From positions 1 to 5,167 of the forward strand of contig JALWTJ010000282.1 in assembly GCA_027082895.1 (NCBI GenBank): DNA of 5,167 nt, in the 5' to 3' direction. The notes under the pieces are model-generated. The model made no database searches. It saw nothing but the letters and a program-made list of their open reading frames with translations, and had not been told where the DNA came from. Positions within the stretch are counted from its first letter, which is position 1, and every line of letters begins with the position of its first letter. Source of the DNA: Hyphomicrobiales bacterium. GTDB lineage: Bacteria; Pseudomonadota; Alphaproteobacteria; Rhizobiales; Devosiaceae. Below are positions 1 to 5,117 of this stretch, piece by piece. A program made the position numbers and the translations under genes.

Positions 1-337
1 TCTGAGCTTCGGGGTCGCCCTGTTCGGCCGCCGGCAGCCAGAGCTTGAGCGCCGATTCGTAGGTGGCCCGGTCGTAGAGCACATATTCGCCACCGCGGAT
101 CTCGCAATCGAGGCGGGTGGTCTGGACCGGGCGCCGTGCCGTCAGATAGGTCATGCGGCTGCCGAGCTTGCGGATCTGACCGGGGAGCAGACAGTCCACC
201 ACCAGCAGGTCGTCGGCATTGGCGGCAGCGGCCGGGATCTGGTCGGGGCGGAGGGTCTGCTGTTCCACGCAGCCGATTACCACAAGGGTGGTCAGGCTGC
301 TCAAGGTCATCACGGCAAGCTGGCGAAGTCGGCGCAT
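1..337 (-). CDS. Lipoprotein with start of a Sel1-like repeat region (3' end outside window)
   Basis: The visible 112 residues are the N-terminus of a longer protein; the frame is open to the window edge. A short hydrophobic signal (residues 8-22) ends in the lipobox V-I-G-C, so Cys23 should be lipidated. A spacer follows, then a segment with Cys49 and Cys79, and at about 94-112 the pattern ALKLWLPAAEQGDPEAQ. This matches the first half of a Sel1-like (TPR-type) repeat, which normally recurs in tandem and binds protein partners. The ATG at 337 is the only reasonable upstream start because a TAA lies three codons before it. Its Shine-Dalgarno is weak (AGG, 9 nt away), so translation may depend on the gene 28 nt upstream. 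From memory, similar N-termini lead Sel1-repeat proteins, some with a caspase-like domain, but the missing part cannot be judged here. The lipoprotein call is firm and the Sel1 call fairly firm. Confidence 0.8.
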   Translation of the reverse strand, partial: MRRLRQLAVMTLSSLTTLVVIGCVEQQTLRPDQIPAAAANADDLLVVDCLLPGQIRKLGSRMTYLTARRPVQTTRLDCEIRGGEYVLYDRATYESALKLWLPAAEQGDPEAQ

Positions 338-365
338 GAGCGTTTACCTGTTACTGCAAAGTGGA

Positions 366-731
366 TCAGGGCGTATCGGTCTGCTTGAAGACGCAGAAGG
401 TGTCGCCAAACTGCATCATCCGCATGTCCTGGAAATGGCCGTCACCCCGGAAGGTCACTCCGGTCTGGTTGCTGTAACCCGGCGCCCAGTTCCGCTCGTC
501 GAGGATCAGCCGGCCATACTGCCAGCATTTGACCACGGAACGGTCCTGGTCCTCGGGGTGCTTGGCCATCTGGGGCAGCTTTTCATTGTTGCCCGGACGC
601 TGGCGTTCATCGGAAGGTGGGGGATCGGCCTTGGCCGAGGCCAGGGCGAATCCGGCCACCCCTGCGGCGGGCAGGGTGAGGACGCCCAGGAGGAGCGCCC
701 ACCCTGCAAGATTATTGCACCTTGATTTCAA
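366..731 (-). CDS. Small exported protein of unknown function, TTG start
   Basis: This 121-residue protein belongs to no family I can name. A long Sec signal peptide is visible: basic start (MKSRC), hydrophobic residues 8-32, and an A-x-A type cleavage region near residues 31-35 (ASAKA). The mature part is about 86 residues: a polar linker rich in P, E, D, Q and N, then a compact segment from about residue 65 containing KCWQYGRLILDERNW and ending TFCVFKQTDTP. Its two cysteines, Cys69 and Cys113, could form a disulfide in the periplasm. The TTG at 731 is chosen because GGGAGGA sits exactly 7 nt upstream and no ATG or GTG in this frame lies near the signal peptide. The gene overlaps the end of the CsgG-like lipoprotein gene by 20 nt, implying coupled translation. 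Position in the operon suggests an accessory role in the same envelope assembly. Confidence 0.75.
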   Translation of the reverse strand: MKSRCNNLAGWALLLGVLTLPAAGVAGFALASAKADPPPSDERQRPGNNEKLPQMAKHPEDQDRSVVKCWQYGRLILDERNWAPGYSNQTGVTFRGDGHFQDMRMMQFGDTFCVFKQTDTP

Positions 732-2232
732 AGTACTGTCCTCCCAGGTCGTCTCCCACGATCCCTTTCATGGCGGATTCCACCTGTTCGAGGGATTTCA
801 CGGGAAGGTTCTCGAAATCGGTCCCCTTGATGTTGGCCGGCAGTTTGGCCATCACCGGCTTGGGCGAGGAGAAGCAGGCCAGCCGTTCCTTTTTGCCGTC
901 TTTGCTGGCAAAGAGGTGGAAGGGCATCTTCCCGGGCAGCACCAGGGGCTTGTCGGGGGTCACCAGCGAGTCCGGGGTGAAGCGGTTGGGGAAGAAGCGC
1001 TGGATGTGTCCGTCCTCGGTCTCGTAGTAGCAGAAGACGTGAGCCTTCTGGCTGGGCTTGATCTCCACGCTGAATTCCTCGCCTCGCTTGAGCGGCCCCA
1101 CCTTGCCGTTGGCATAACGGATCTCCAGGCTGGCCACCTTGGTGGGGGCGTTGGGCTCGGCCACCGGGGCTTCCTCGGTCTTGAGTTTTGGCGTGGGCTT
1201 GTTGAGCAGTGCGTCGAACAGCTCCAGCGTGATCTTGCCATCGGGCTTCATGCCCAGGCCACGCTGGTAGTTCATGATCGCCTCCTTGAGCTGCTCGTTG
1301 TATTTGCCGTCGATGGGGCCGGCGTAGAAACCCCGGTTGGCCAGCTGGGCCTGGAAGTAGGCCACCACCTGGCCGTCGGCCACCAGGTTGTAATACCAGT
1401 CGTAGATTTCGGCCTTGATATCCGGGTTGTCGGGACTGATCCCCAGGCAGTTCCAGTAGGGCACCTTGGTGAGCTTGCCCACCAGCTCCACGGCGGCCAG
1501 TTCGATGAGATTGCGCAACGCCTGGGCATCTCCTTCGGAGCGGGTGAAGTTCATGCTGAAGTTGACGCCCAGCTTGCCGATGGTGGCATCGGCGTCGGTC
1601 CCCTTACCCTCCTTGAAGATCACGATGGTGTTCTTGGACACCACCCCGGGGAGCACCGAGTAGTCCTTGGTGGAGATCACTGCCAGGTCGAGGGCCATCA
1701 CCGAGGCGTTGGCGGTCTTGGCTGTGCCGATTCCCACTTTGGCGATGTTGATGCCGGCGGAGACGTCCTTGGCGGCCACGCTGCGGTCGAGCTGGCTGAT
1801 CGATCCCCGCAGATCGTACTGCGGGATCATGTTGTAAGGGGCCTTGGCATTCGCCGAGGTGAGCCACGAGACCAGGTTGCCCGAATCGGCGCCATAGGCG
1901 ATCAGGCGGATCGCGTGACTGCGGCGGGTCATCTCGGAGATGGCGGAGATGAGCATGTCTTTGGCGCCGGCCTTCACTTTTTTGGTGGCGTCGCGGATGT
2001 CCTCCACCAGCATCGAGATGTCGTAGATGCCGTAATCGATCAACAACCCGTCCATGCACCGCAGGGCGGGGGAGAAGTTGGTGATGGTCCGCCGGGGTGC
2101 TTCGGCCGGTCCCTTCATCAGCTTGGGCAGCTCCTGTTTCACATCCTGCTTGACCGGCGTGCAGGCGGCGAAGGTAACCGTCATCAAGGCGGTCACCAGA
2201 GCGTTCTTCAGAGATTTCTTGATTGCCATCAT
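712..2232 (-). CDS. Outer-membrane lipoprotein: CsgG-like domain, peptidoglycan-binding domain, DUF4384
   Basis: This 506-residue protein has three recognisable parts. Residues 1-24 are a lipoprotein signal ending F-A-A-C, with Cys24 the lipidated residue; F at -3 is unusual. Residues about 48-258 resemble CsgG, the nonameric curli export channel. They include a strand before a helix rich in K and A (79-101), the motif YDLRGSISQLD (139-149), glycine- and alternating-residue-rich stretches at 152-186 and 192-230 where CsgG has its membrane hairpins, and a helix ALRNLIELAAVELVGKL (238-254). Residues about 287-344 look like a PG_binding_1 domain (AQLANRGFYAGPIDGKYNEQ, then GLGMKPDGKIT). Residues about 366-460 look like DUF4384 (GEEFSVEIKPSQKAHVFCYYE, then FFPNRF). 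A Pro/Glu/Lys-rich linker (345-365) separates the last two. The start is the first of two consecutive ATGs, 6 nt after GGGAGAGGA. The likely role is an outer-membrane pore or scaffold tied to peptidoglycan. Substrate and pore formation are inferred. Confidence 0.85.
   Translation of the reverse strand: MMAIKKSLKNALVTALMTVTFAACTPVKQDVKQELPKLMKGPAEAPRRTITNFSPALRCMDGLLIDYGIYDISMLVEDIRDATKKVKAGAKDMLISAISEMTRRSHAIRLIAYGADSGNLVSWLTSANAKAPYNMIPQYDLRGSISQLDRSVAAKDVSAGINIAKVGIGTAKTANASVMALDLAVISTKDYSVLPGVVSKNTIVIFKEGKGTDADATIGKLGVNFSMNFTRSEGDAQALRNLIELAAVELVGKLTKVPYWNCLGISPDNPDIKAEIYDWYYNLVADGQVVAYFQAQLANRGFYAGPIDGKYNEQLKEAIMNYQRGLGMKPDGKITLELFDALLNKPTPKLKTEEAPVAEPNAPTKVASLEIRYANGKVGPLKRGEEFSVEIKPSQKAHVFCYYETEDGHIQRFFPNRFTPDSLVTPDKPLVLPGKMPFHLFASKDGKKERLACFSSPKPVMAKLPANIKGTDFENLPVKSLEQVESAMKGIVGDDLGGQYFEIKVQ
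739..745 (-). promoter_or_regulatory. Ribosome binding site that fixes the TTG start at 731
   Basis: On the minus strand this reads GGGAGGA, followed by a 7-nt spacer and TTG. It lies within the last codons of the upstream lipoprotein gene. A near-ideal Shine-Dalgarno at ideal spacing is the main reason to accept a TTG start. Confidence 0.7.
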
Positions 2233-2260
2233 GATCTGTCCTCTCCCGCCGGGCCGGGCC

Positions 2261-2581
2261 TCAGCGGCATTTGTTTTCCTGGACCACCGGTCCTTCGATG
2301 ACGATGGTCACGTTACGGGGCACCGGCTGACCGACGCCGGTTTTGATGTTACCGATGTTCAGGTCGCTGCAGCCGCCGGAGCCGAAGCTCTCGCTGTCCT
2401 CACCCCCGCCTTTCTCGGCGTCTTCGCTGTGCTTGCGGGCCTTGGCGCGGGCGATGGTGGCTGCATCGTGCACTTCGTCGATCTCCATCACATCGACGCT
2501 TCCCACGCTGCCGGCCATCGTCTGAGGCGGCAACGCGGCGGCGCCGAACGACAGGAGGAGAAAAAATGACTGGACTTTCAT
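2261..2581 (-). CDS. Small exported two-cysteine protein of unknown function
   Basis: This 106-residue protein has no family I can name. A Sec signal peptide is clear: MKVQ, a hydrophobic core at residues 5-17, and likely cleavage after Ala23 (QTMA, then GSVGS). The mature 83 residues divide into a charged helix-prone stretch (about 31-58, rich in D, E, A, K), a Gly/Ser/Glu linker (57-70), and a C-terminal segment bounded by Cys71 and Cys105. That segment contains SDLNIGN and a strongly beta-prone RNVTIVIEGPVV. The two cysteines probably pair. The start codon ATG at 2581 is 7 nt after GGAG. The gene lies 18 nt after the OmpA-like gene and 28 nt before the CsgG-like lipoprotein gene. It could be a periplasmic accessory factor or a secreted substrate of the assembly; nothing in the sequence decides between these. 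Confidence 0.78.
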   Translation of the reverse strand: MKVQSFFLLLSFGAAALPPQTMAGSVGSVDVMEIDEVHDAATIARAKARKHSEDAEKGGGEDSESFGSGGCSDLNIGNIKTGVGQPVPRNVTIVIEGPVVQENKCR

Positions 2582-2599
2582 TGCATGTCTCCAGATGAC

Positions 2600-3169
2600 T
2601 CAACGGGCGGCCCGGAACTGCACCCGCCGGTTTTCCGGCGCATAGGGGTTCTCGGGATTGAGCGGATCCGATTCGCCCAGGCCCCGGATCACCAGTTGAT
2701 CAGGGGAGATGCCATGTTTCTTGACCAGATACTCCTTCACGGCCCGGGCGCGGCGCAAGGAAAGCTGTTTGTTGTAGCTTTCGGAGCCGGAGGCGTCGGT
2801 ATGACCTTCGATGATGATCTTGGCACCGTTGGTCATCTTGATGCCTTCGGCGATGGCGTCGAGCTGGGGCTTGGCGTCGGGCAGGATTTCGGCCGAGTTG
2901 AAAGCAAACTCTACCGGCAGTCCAAGCACGTCGGTATCGGGTTGGGCGGTTTTTTCGGCAATGGCGTCTTTGGCCTCGGTGGTCTTTTGATAGGCCGGGT
3001 CGAGACTGATGCCGCGCATCTTCGGTCGCTTGTGTCCACCAAGGATGTTGGCCACTTCCGAGGCATCGGGGATCTCGCCTTTGCCGTACATGCGCACGTC
3101 GCCGGCCCAGGTCAGGCCTGTGGCGAGCAACGCGGCGGCTAGGATCAGGGGTTTGGATTGCGGGTTCAT
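2600..3169 (-). CDS. OmpA-family peptidoglycan-binding protein
   Basis: This 189-residue protein is first in the operon. Residues 1-22 form a Sec signal peptide with cleavage expected after LTWA; there is no lipobox cysteine. A non-barrel linker of about 60 residues follows, then an OmpA C-terminal domain at about 83-189. That domain shows the family marks: VEFAFNSAEILPDAKPQLD, IIIEGHTDASGSESYNKQLS, LRRARAVKEYLVKKHGI and NRRVQF. By alignment with E. coli OmpA, where Asp271 and Arg286 bind the diaminopimelate of peptidoglycan, Asp125 and Arg140 are the equivalents, and the 15-residue spacing matches. There is no N-terminal beta-barrel, so it is probably a soluble or partner-bound periplasmic anchor rather than a porin. 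The ATG at 3169 lies 6 nt after GGAGGG. With the next but one gene, the operon encodes two separate peptidoglycan-binding folds. Confidence 0.93.
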   Translation of the reverse strand: MNPQSKPLILAAALLATGLTWAGDVRMYGKGEIPDASEVANILGGHKRPKMRGISLDPAYQKTTEAKDAIAEKTAQPDTDVLGLPVEFAFNSAEILPDAKPQLDAIAEGIKMTNGAKIIIEGHTDASGSESYNKQLSLRRARAVKEYLVKKHGISPDQLVIRGLGESDPLNPENPYAPENRRVQFRAAR

Positions 3170-3232
3170 GACGTTCCCTCCGTAATAAAGTTGTAGGTCT
3201 GCGGTTCCAAGAACATGGCTTTCTGGATGAAA

Positions 3233-3238
3233 ACTATA
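3233..3238 (-). promoter_or_regulatory. Possible -10 element for the leftward envelope operon
   Basis: The minus strand reads TATAGT, one base off the sigma-70 -10 consensus, about 64 nt upstream of the OmpA-like start. No convincing -35 box lies 16-18 nt upstream, so if real it would need an activator. It is placed mainly because the operon must start somewhere in this divergent region. Confidence 0.25.
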
Positions 3239-3349
3239 GCCGTTTCAAACCGTGGCGTGGGGTGTTGCAGTACATGGGCGGATAGTGATCCAGTTCACCA
3301 GACTGCGGGCGTGGGCATGGCCATTCGGGGCGGGGCGCGCTGGTCGAGG

Positions 3350-3465
3350 TTGACAGGCTGTTGAAAAATGCGGTTTTTCGGCAGTCTGCGTGACACAGGG
3401 AAACCGCATTCTCCACTTCCGTGGTTGAAAAAGCCCAGGGAAGGGCTTTTTCAACATCCTGTCAA
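3350..3465. repeat. MITE-like element with 19-bp terminal inverted repeats
   Basis: The left end reads TTGACAGGCTGTTGAAAAA (3350-3368). The reverse complement of the right end (3447-3465) is TTGACAGGATGTTGAAAAA, so 18 of 19 positions agree. Inside are two further hairpins: AATGCGGTTT/AAACCGCATT (3367-3376 and 3401-3410) and a perfect 13-bp stem at 3424-3455. The 116-bp element encodes nothing, which fits a non-autonomous element mobilised by a transposase in trans. CTGTTGAAAAA-type ends are common in bacterial insertion-sequence termini and repeats, but I cannot assign a family. No clear target-site duplication is visible, so a folded terminator or regulatory structure remains an alternative. 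Confidence 0.6.
3424..3455. terminator. Possible bidirectional terminator hairpin inside the repeat
   Basis: GTTGAAAAAGCCC and GGGCTTTTTCAAC form a perfect 13-bp stem around a 6-nt loop (AGGGAA). The GCCC/GGGC core flanked by A5 on one side and T5 on the other gives a U-tract after the GC stem on both strands, the layout of a bidirectional intrinsic terminator. The GC core is only 4 bp, so strength may be modest. It could shield the two divergent units from antisense transcription. Confidence 0.45.
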
Positions 3466-3746
3466 ATTGGCGTGGTGACGGGATATTCATCGGACAGGCG
3501 TCGGCATGGATGGAAACGGCCCGCGAGCCTCCCTGCCCGGTGGATGCCGGGGAGATCTGATCCTTGAAAAACAGTGTCTTTCGAGCACCAGGCCGGAACC
3601 CACAAGCATCTGAACCGTGATTCCCGGTGGTATCCGTCAAACATAACAGAAGGCGCCTCGACTTGTCAGAAATTCCGGCCGCTGGGTAATGAGGTCATGC
3701 GGGCGCCGGCTGATGGTATCGGAAACGAATTCCCGTGTTCCATTGT

Positions 3747-3771
3747 GAGGGAAGCCCGACAGGGTTCCCTC
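3747..3771. repeat. Hairpin with one bulge
   Basis: GAGGGAA and TTCCCTC (3747-3753 and 3765-3771) form the lower stem, CCC/GGG (3755-3757 and 3762-3764) the upper stem, with a single bulged G at 3754 and a GACA loop. That gives ten base pairs in all. No T-tract follows on either strand, so it is not an obvious terminator. Its role is unknown. Confidence 0.4.
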
Positions 3772-3806
3772 GTGGATATGCCAGCGCCAATCTCGCCCAA
3801 AGTGTG

Positions 3807-3826
3807 TGAAAAAAGTCACTTTTTCA
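3807..3826. repeat. AT-rich inverted repeat
   Basis: TGAAAAA (3807-3813) and TTTTTCA (3820-3826) are complementary. An overlapping alternative, AAAAAGT-C-ACTTTTT (3810-3824), is a symmetric palindrome around one base. It could be an operator or a weak terminator. It is nested within GCCCAAAG/CTTTGGGC arms at 3795-3802 and 3868-3875. Confidence 0.35.
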
Positions 3827-3883
3827 GAGTGCGGCCGGTTACCGAAACGGATTGGCCGGTCGACTATCTTTGGGCCTAGGAAA

Positions 3884-4045
3884 GCCGGCAGAGGGGCTCT
3901 GGGTTCAGGGCCACAACCCGCACCGGCAGGTTGGGTGCATGGTGGACCTTGTTTGCGTGCACAGCGAAGTTCTTTATCAAGGCTCTCAGGGAGGAGAGAG
4001 GCGATTCCCGCCGTTTGTCCCCGGGTAACCGGGGGCCTTTTTTTT
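3884..4045 (+). ncRNA. Candidate structured RNA (sRNA or leader) ending at an intrinsic terminator
   Basis: A run of possible stems leads into a strong terminator. GCCGG/CCGGC (3884-3888, 3923-3927) encloses AGAG/CTCT (3890-3893, 3897-3900) and GGGTT/AACCC (3901-3905, 3915-3919), which together could form a three-way junction. Next come GTGCA/TGCAC (3935-3939, 3958-3962), CTCTC/GAGAG (3983-3987, 3994-3998) and GGCG/CGCC (4000-4003, 4009-4012), then the terminator at 4017-4045. There is no open frame with a ribosome binding site in it. Individual stems are short and GC-rich DNA folds readily, so only the terminator is firm; the 5' end is arbitrary. I compared it by eye with c-di-GMP, glycine, cobalamin and TPP riboswitch motifs and found no convincing match. 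Confidence 0.35.
4017..4045 (+). terminator. Strong Rho-independent terminator upstream of the DUF928 gene
   Basis: The core stem CCCCGG/CCGGGG (4019-4024, 4029-4034) closes a GTAA tetraloop. It extends by a T-G wobble and a G-C pair, and is followed two bases later by eight T residues (4038-4045). It reads rightward and ends about 110 nt before the DUF928 start codon. No rightward gene precedes it in the window, so it must end a small RNA or regulate a leader. Confidence 0.8.
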
Positions 4046-4054
4046 GGGGTCAGC

Positions 4055-4066
4055 GAAAATATTTTC
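4055..4066. promoter_or_regulatory. Perfect 12-bp AT-rich palindrome, possible operator
   Basis: GAAAATATTTTC is exactly self-complementary. It sits between the terminator and the DUF928 start, about 90 nt upstream of the ATG, in otherwise GC-rich DNA. It could be a repressor or activator site, or contain a weak -10 (TATTTT). No regulator is identifiable from it. Confidence 0.3.
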
Positions 4067-4155
4067 ATCCGCCGGCTGGACGCTTCCTGGGCAGGGGTGC
4101 AGAATCGAAACAGCTCTTCGGGTTTTCCGGGGTGGATCGACAGAGGGCAGTAACC

Positions 4156-4899
4156 ATGAACAGGTATGGATGGCTGCTGGTATTGGCGCTGGCTTTGCCA
4201 ACGATTGGGCAAGGGGGTGACCCCACCGTCGATGGTCCCCAAACCAGTGGTCAGAGACCGCCGCCCCCCCGTGAACAACCACGACCCAAAGTGGAAGCAC
4301 CTGCCGAGGTCATCGCCTGGGAGCCGCCTGATTTGGGGGCACCTGCCCATCGTTCCGGTGGTGGCACCCGGGGAGTGTGCCAGCTCTGTTCCTTTGCACC
4401 CCGTGAAACCGCTCTGAGTGCAACGCCTACCCCCAGATTCTATTGGTATCTGGAACCGGGCTTTCGTAACAATCTACGTTTTCGCCTGAAAGAAGAGGGG
4501 GCGAATCGGCCCCTGTTGGAGGTATTGTTGCCGTCGGCCATGGAGGGTGGCATTGGGGTGTTCGATCTTGCCGATCAGGGGGTGGCGCTTGAAGAAGGCA
4601 AAACCTATCGCTGGCAAGTGGAGATGGTGCCGGATGCGCACCAGCGTTGGCTGCGTTTCGCGGCTGGTGGCTGGGTCATCTACCGCCGGCCATCGCGATC
4701 GGTTCCGAAAGATACCCGCAAGCGACTGTTTTACCTGGCCAGGAATGGCTATTGGTACGATGCCGTGGATGAACTCACCCGTTTGATCGAGAAAGGTGGC
4801 GATGCACCTGGCTGGTTGCGCCAGCGGGCGGCTCTTTTGGAGCAAGGCGGTCAACACATGCTCGCTCAGCTCGACCTGGAAAGGATCGGCGAGCGCTGA
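4156..4899 (+). CDS. DUF928-family exported protein
   Basis: This 247-residue protein matches the DUF928 pattern, a family best known from cyanobacteria and without an established biochemical role. A Sec signal (MNRYGWLLVLALALP) spans residues 1 to about 20, followed by a Pro/Arg-rich linker (30-60). The domain runs from about 66 to 215: GGGTRGVCQLC (68-78), TPTPRFYWYLEP (90-101), an LRFRLKEE strand (107-114), GKTYRWQVEM (148-157), GGWVIYRR (171-178) and NGYWYDAVDEL (197-207). The alternating aromatic and hydrophobic strands suggest a beta-rich fold followed by a helical tail. The CxxC at Cys75 and Cys78 is notable because I recall a single conserved cysteine there in typical members. The ATG at 4156 has GAGGG 8 nt upstream, and the frame extends further 5' only through the terminator, so this start is preferred. 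It is divergent from the envelope operon. In other genomes DUF928 genes are often near CHAT-domain or adhesin-secretion genes, which I recall rather than see here. Confidence 0.85.
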   Translation: MNRYGWLLVLALALPTIGQGGDPTVDGPQTSGQRPPPPREQPRPKVEAPAEVIAWEPPDLGAPAHRSGGGTRGVCQLCSFAPRETALSATPTPRFYWYLEPGFRNNLRFRLKEEGANRPLLEVLLPSAMEGGIGVFDLADQGVALEEGKTYRWQVEMVPDAHQRWLRFAAGGWVIYRRPSRSVPKDTRKRLFYLARNGYWYDAVDELTRLIEKGGDAPGWLRQRAALLEQGGQHMLAQLDLERIGER

Positions 4900-4980
4900 T
4901 TTCGGCCCTGAAGAAGCTCTGATGCCAAGTCGTCCCTCGTTTCATCAAAAGCGCGCAACGCCGCAAAGGAAGTTCTGACA

Positions 4981-4998
4981 AAAGCCATCCCTGGCTTT
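4981..4998. terminator. Weak terminator-like hairpin downstream of the DUF928 gene
   Basis: AAAGCCA and TGGCTTT form a 7-bp stem with a TCCC loop, 81 nt after the DUF928 stop codon. Rightward, the U-tract is only the TTT within the stem. Leftward, the stem is followed by TTTTGT. It may end the DUF928 transcript or a leftward transcript from beyond the window. Confidence 0.35.
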
Positions 4999-5053
4999 AA
5001 CAGAGCGCGCTGCGTCGCAGATGCAGTTTTCAACTCGCATCAAAATCAATTAC

Positions 5054-5081
5054 TTGCGCAGTTCTATTTCGCCGGTATATC
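5054..5081 (+). promoter_or_regulatory. Weak rightward promoter candidate
   Basis: TTGCGC (5054-5059) and TATATC (5076-5081) are separated by 16 bp in the most AT-rich part of the tail. The matches to sigma-70 boxes are 3/6 and 4/6. It would start transcription just before the inverted repeat at 5095-5117 and upstream of the partial gene at 5144. Confidence 0.22.
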
Positions 5082-5094
5082 CCTTTGTCGGCAG

Positions 5095-5117
5095 AAAGCC
5101 CGAATTATTCGGACTTT
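5095..5117. repeat. Inverted repeat, possible operator
   Basis: AAAG-C-CCGAAT-T-ATTCGG-A-CTTT is symmetric around position 5106: ten complementary pairs with one mismatch. The central CCGAAT-T-ATTCGG is a 13-bp palindrome around a single base, a shape more typical of a dimeric regulator site than of an RNA hairpin, since the loop would be too small. It lies 27 bp before the candidate start at 5144. Confidence 0.35.

Larger units (their letters stand above)
3170..4155. other. Gene-free divergent intergenic region of nearly 1 kb
   Basis: No open frame here has a convincing combination of start site, protein-like composition and recognisable domain on either strand. The frames that cross it read through inverted repeats and encode proline-, arginine- and histidine-rich low-information peptides. 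What it does hold is a MITE-like repeat (3350-3465), further hairpins (3747-3771, 3807-3826), a structured stretch ending in an intrinsic terminator (3884-4045), and a perfect palindrome (4055-4066). I see nothing definite in 3466-3740. Confidence 0.7.

Noticed and set aside
529..2301. A 590-codon open frame on the plus strand across the lipoprotein gene
   Set aside because: It is antisense to a gene with clear domains, has a His/Gly/Val-rich composition without domains, and arises because GC-rich codon use leaves few stops in the opposite frame.
3252..3270. TGGC...TTGCA resembling a sigma-54 promoter on the plus strand
   Set aside because: The GG and GC doublets are 11 rather than 10 bases apart, and spacing is strict for sigma-54.
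3350..3378. A perfect TTGACA (-35 like) at the left end of the repeat
   Set aside because: No acceptable -10 lies 16-18 bp downstream; the same hexamer at the other end, reading inward, also lacks one, so it is part of the terminal repeat.
3245..3640. A 131-codon minus-strand open frame
   Set aside because: It spans the whole MITE-like repeat, so its sequence is dictated by inverted repeats; no domain and no good ribosome binding site.
3663..3690. TTGTCA-16 bp-GGTAAT as a rightward promoter
   Set aside because: The -10 lacks the key first TA bases; too weak to annotate, though it is a possible source of the RNA ending at 4045.
3981..4012. CTCTCAGG followed by GAGAG, resembling part of a glycine riboswitch
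   Set aside because: The matching upstream GGAGAG strand and the GCCGAAGG-like segment needed for the aptamer are missing in the right order.
3931..4155. A longer N-terminus for the DUF928 protein
   Set aside because: The upstream codons translate the terminator stem and T-tract, while the ATG at 4156 begins a proper signal peptide and has a ribosome binding site.
3637..4350. A 237-codon minus-strand open frame across the intergenic region and the DUF928 start
   Set aside because: It runs through hairpins, the rightward terminator and the DUF928 signal peptide region, and its product has no recognisable features or convincing start site.
4921..4978. A tiny 18-codon frame after the DUF928 gene
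   Set aside because: No ribosome binding site, no features; indistinguishable from chance.
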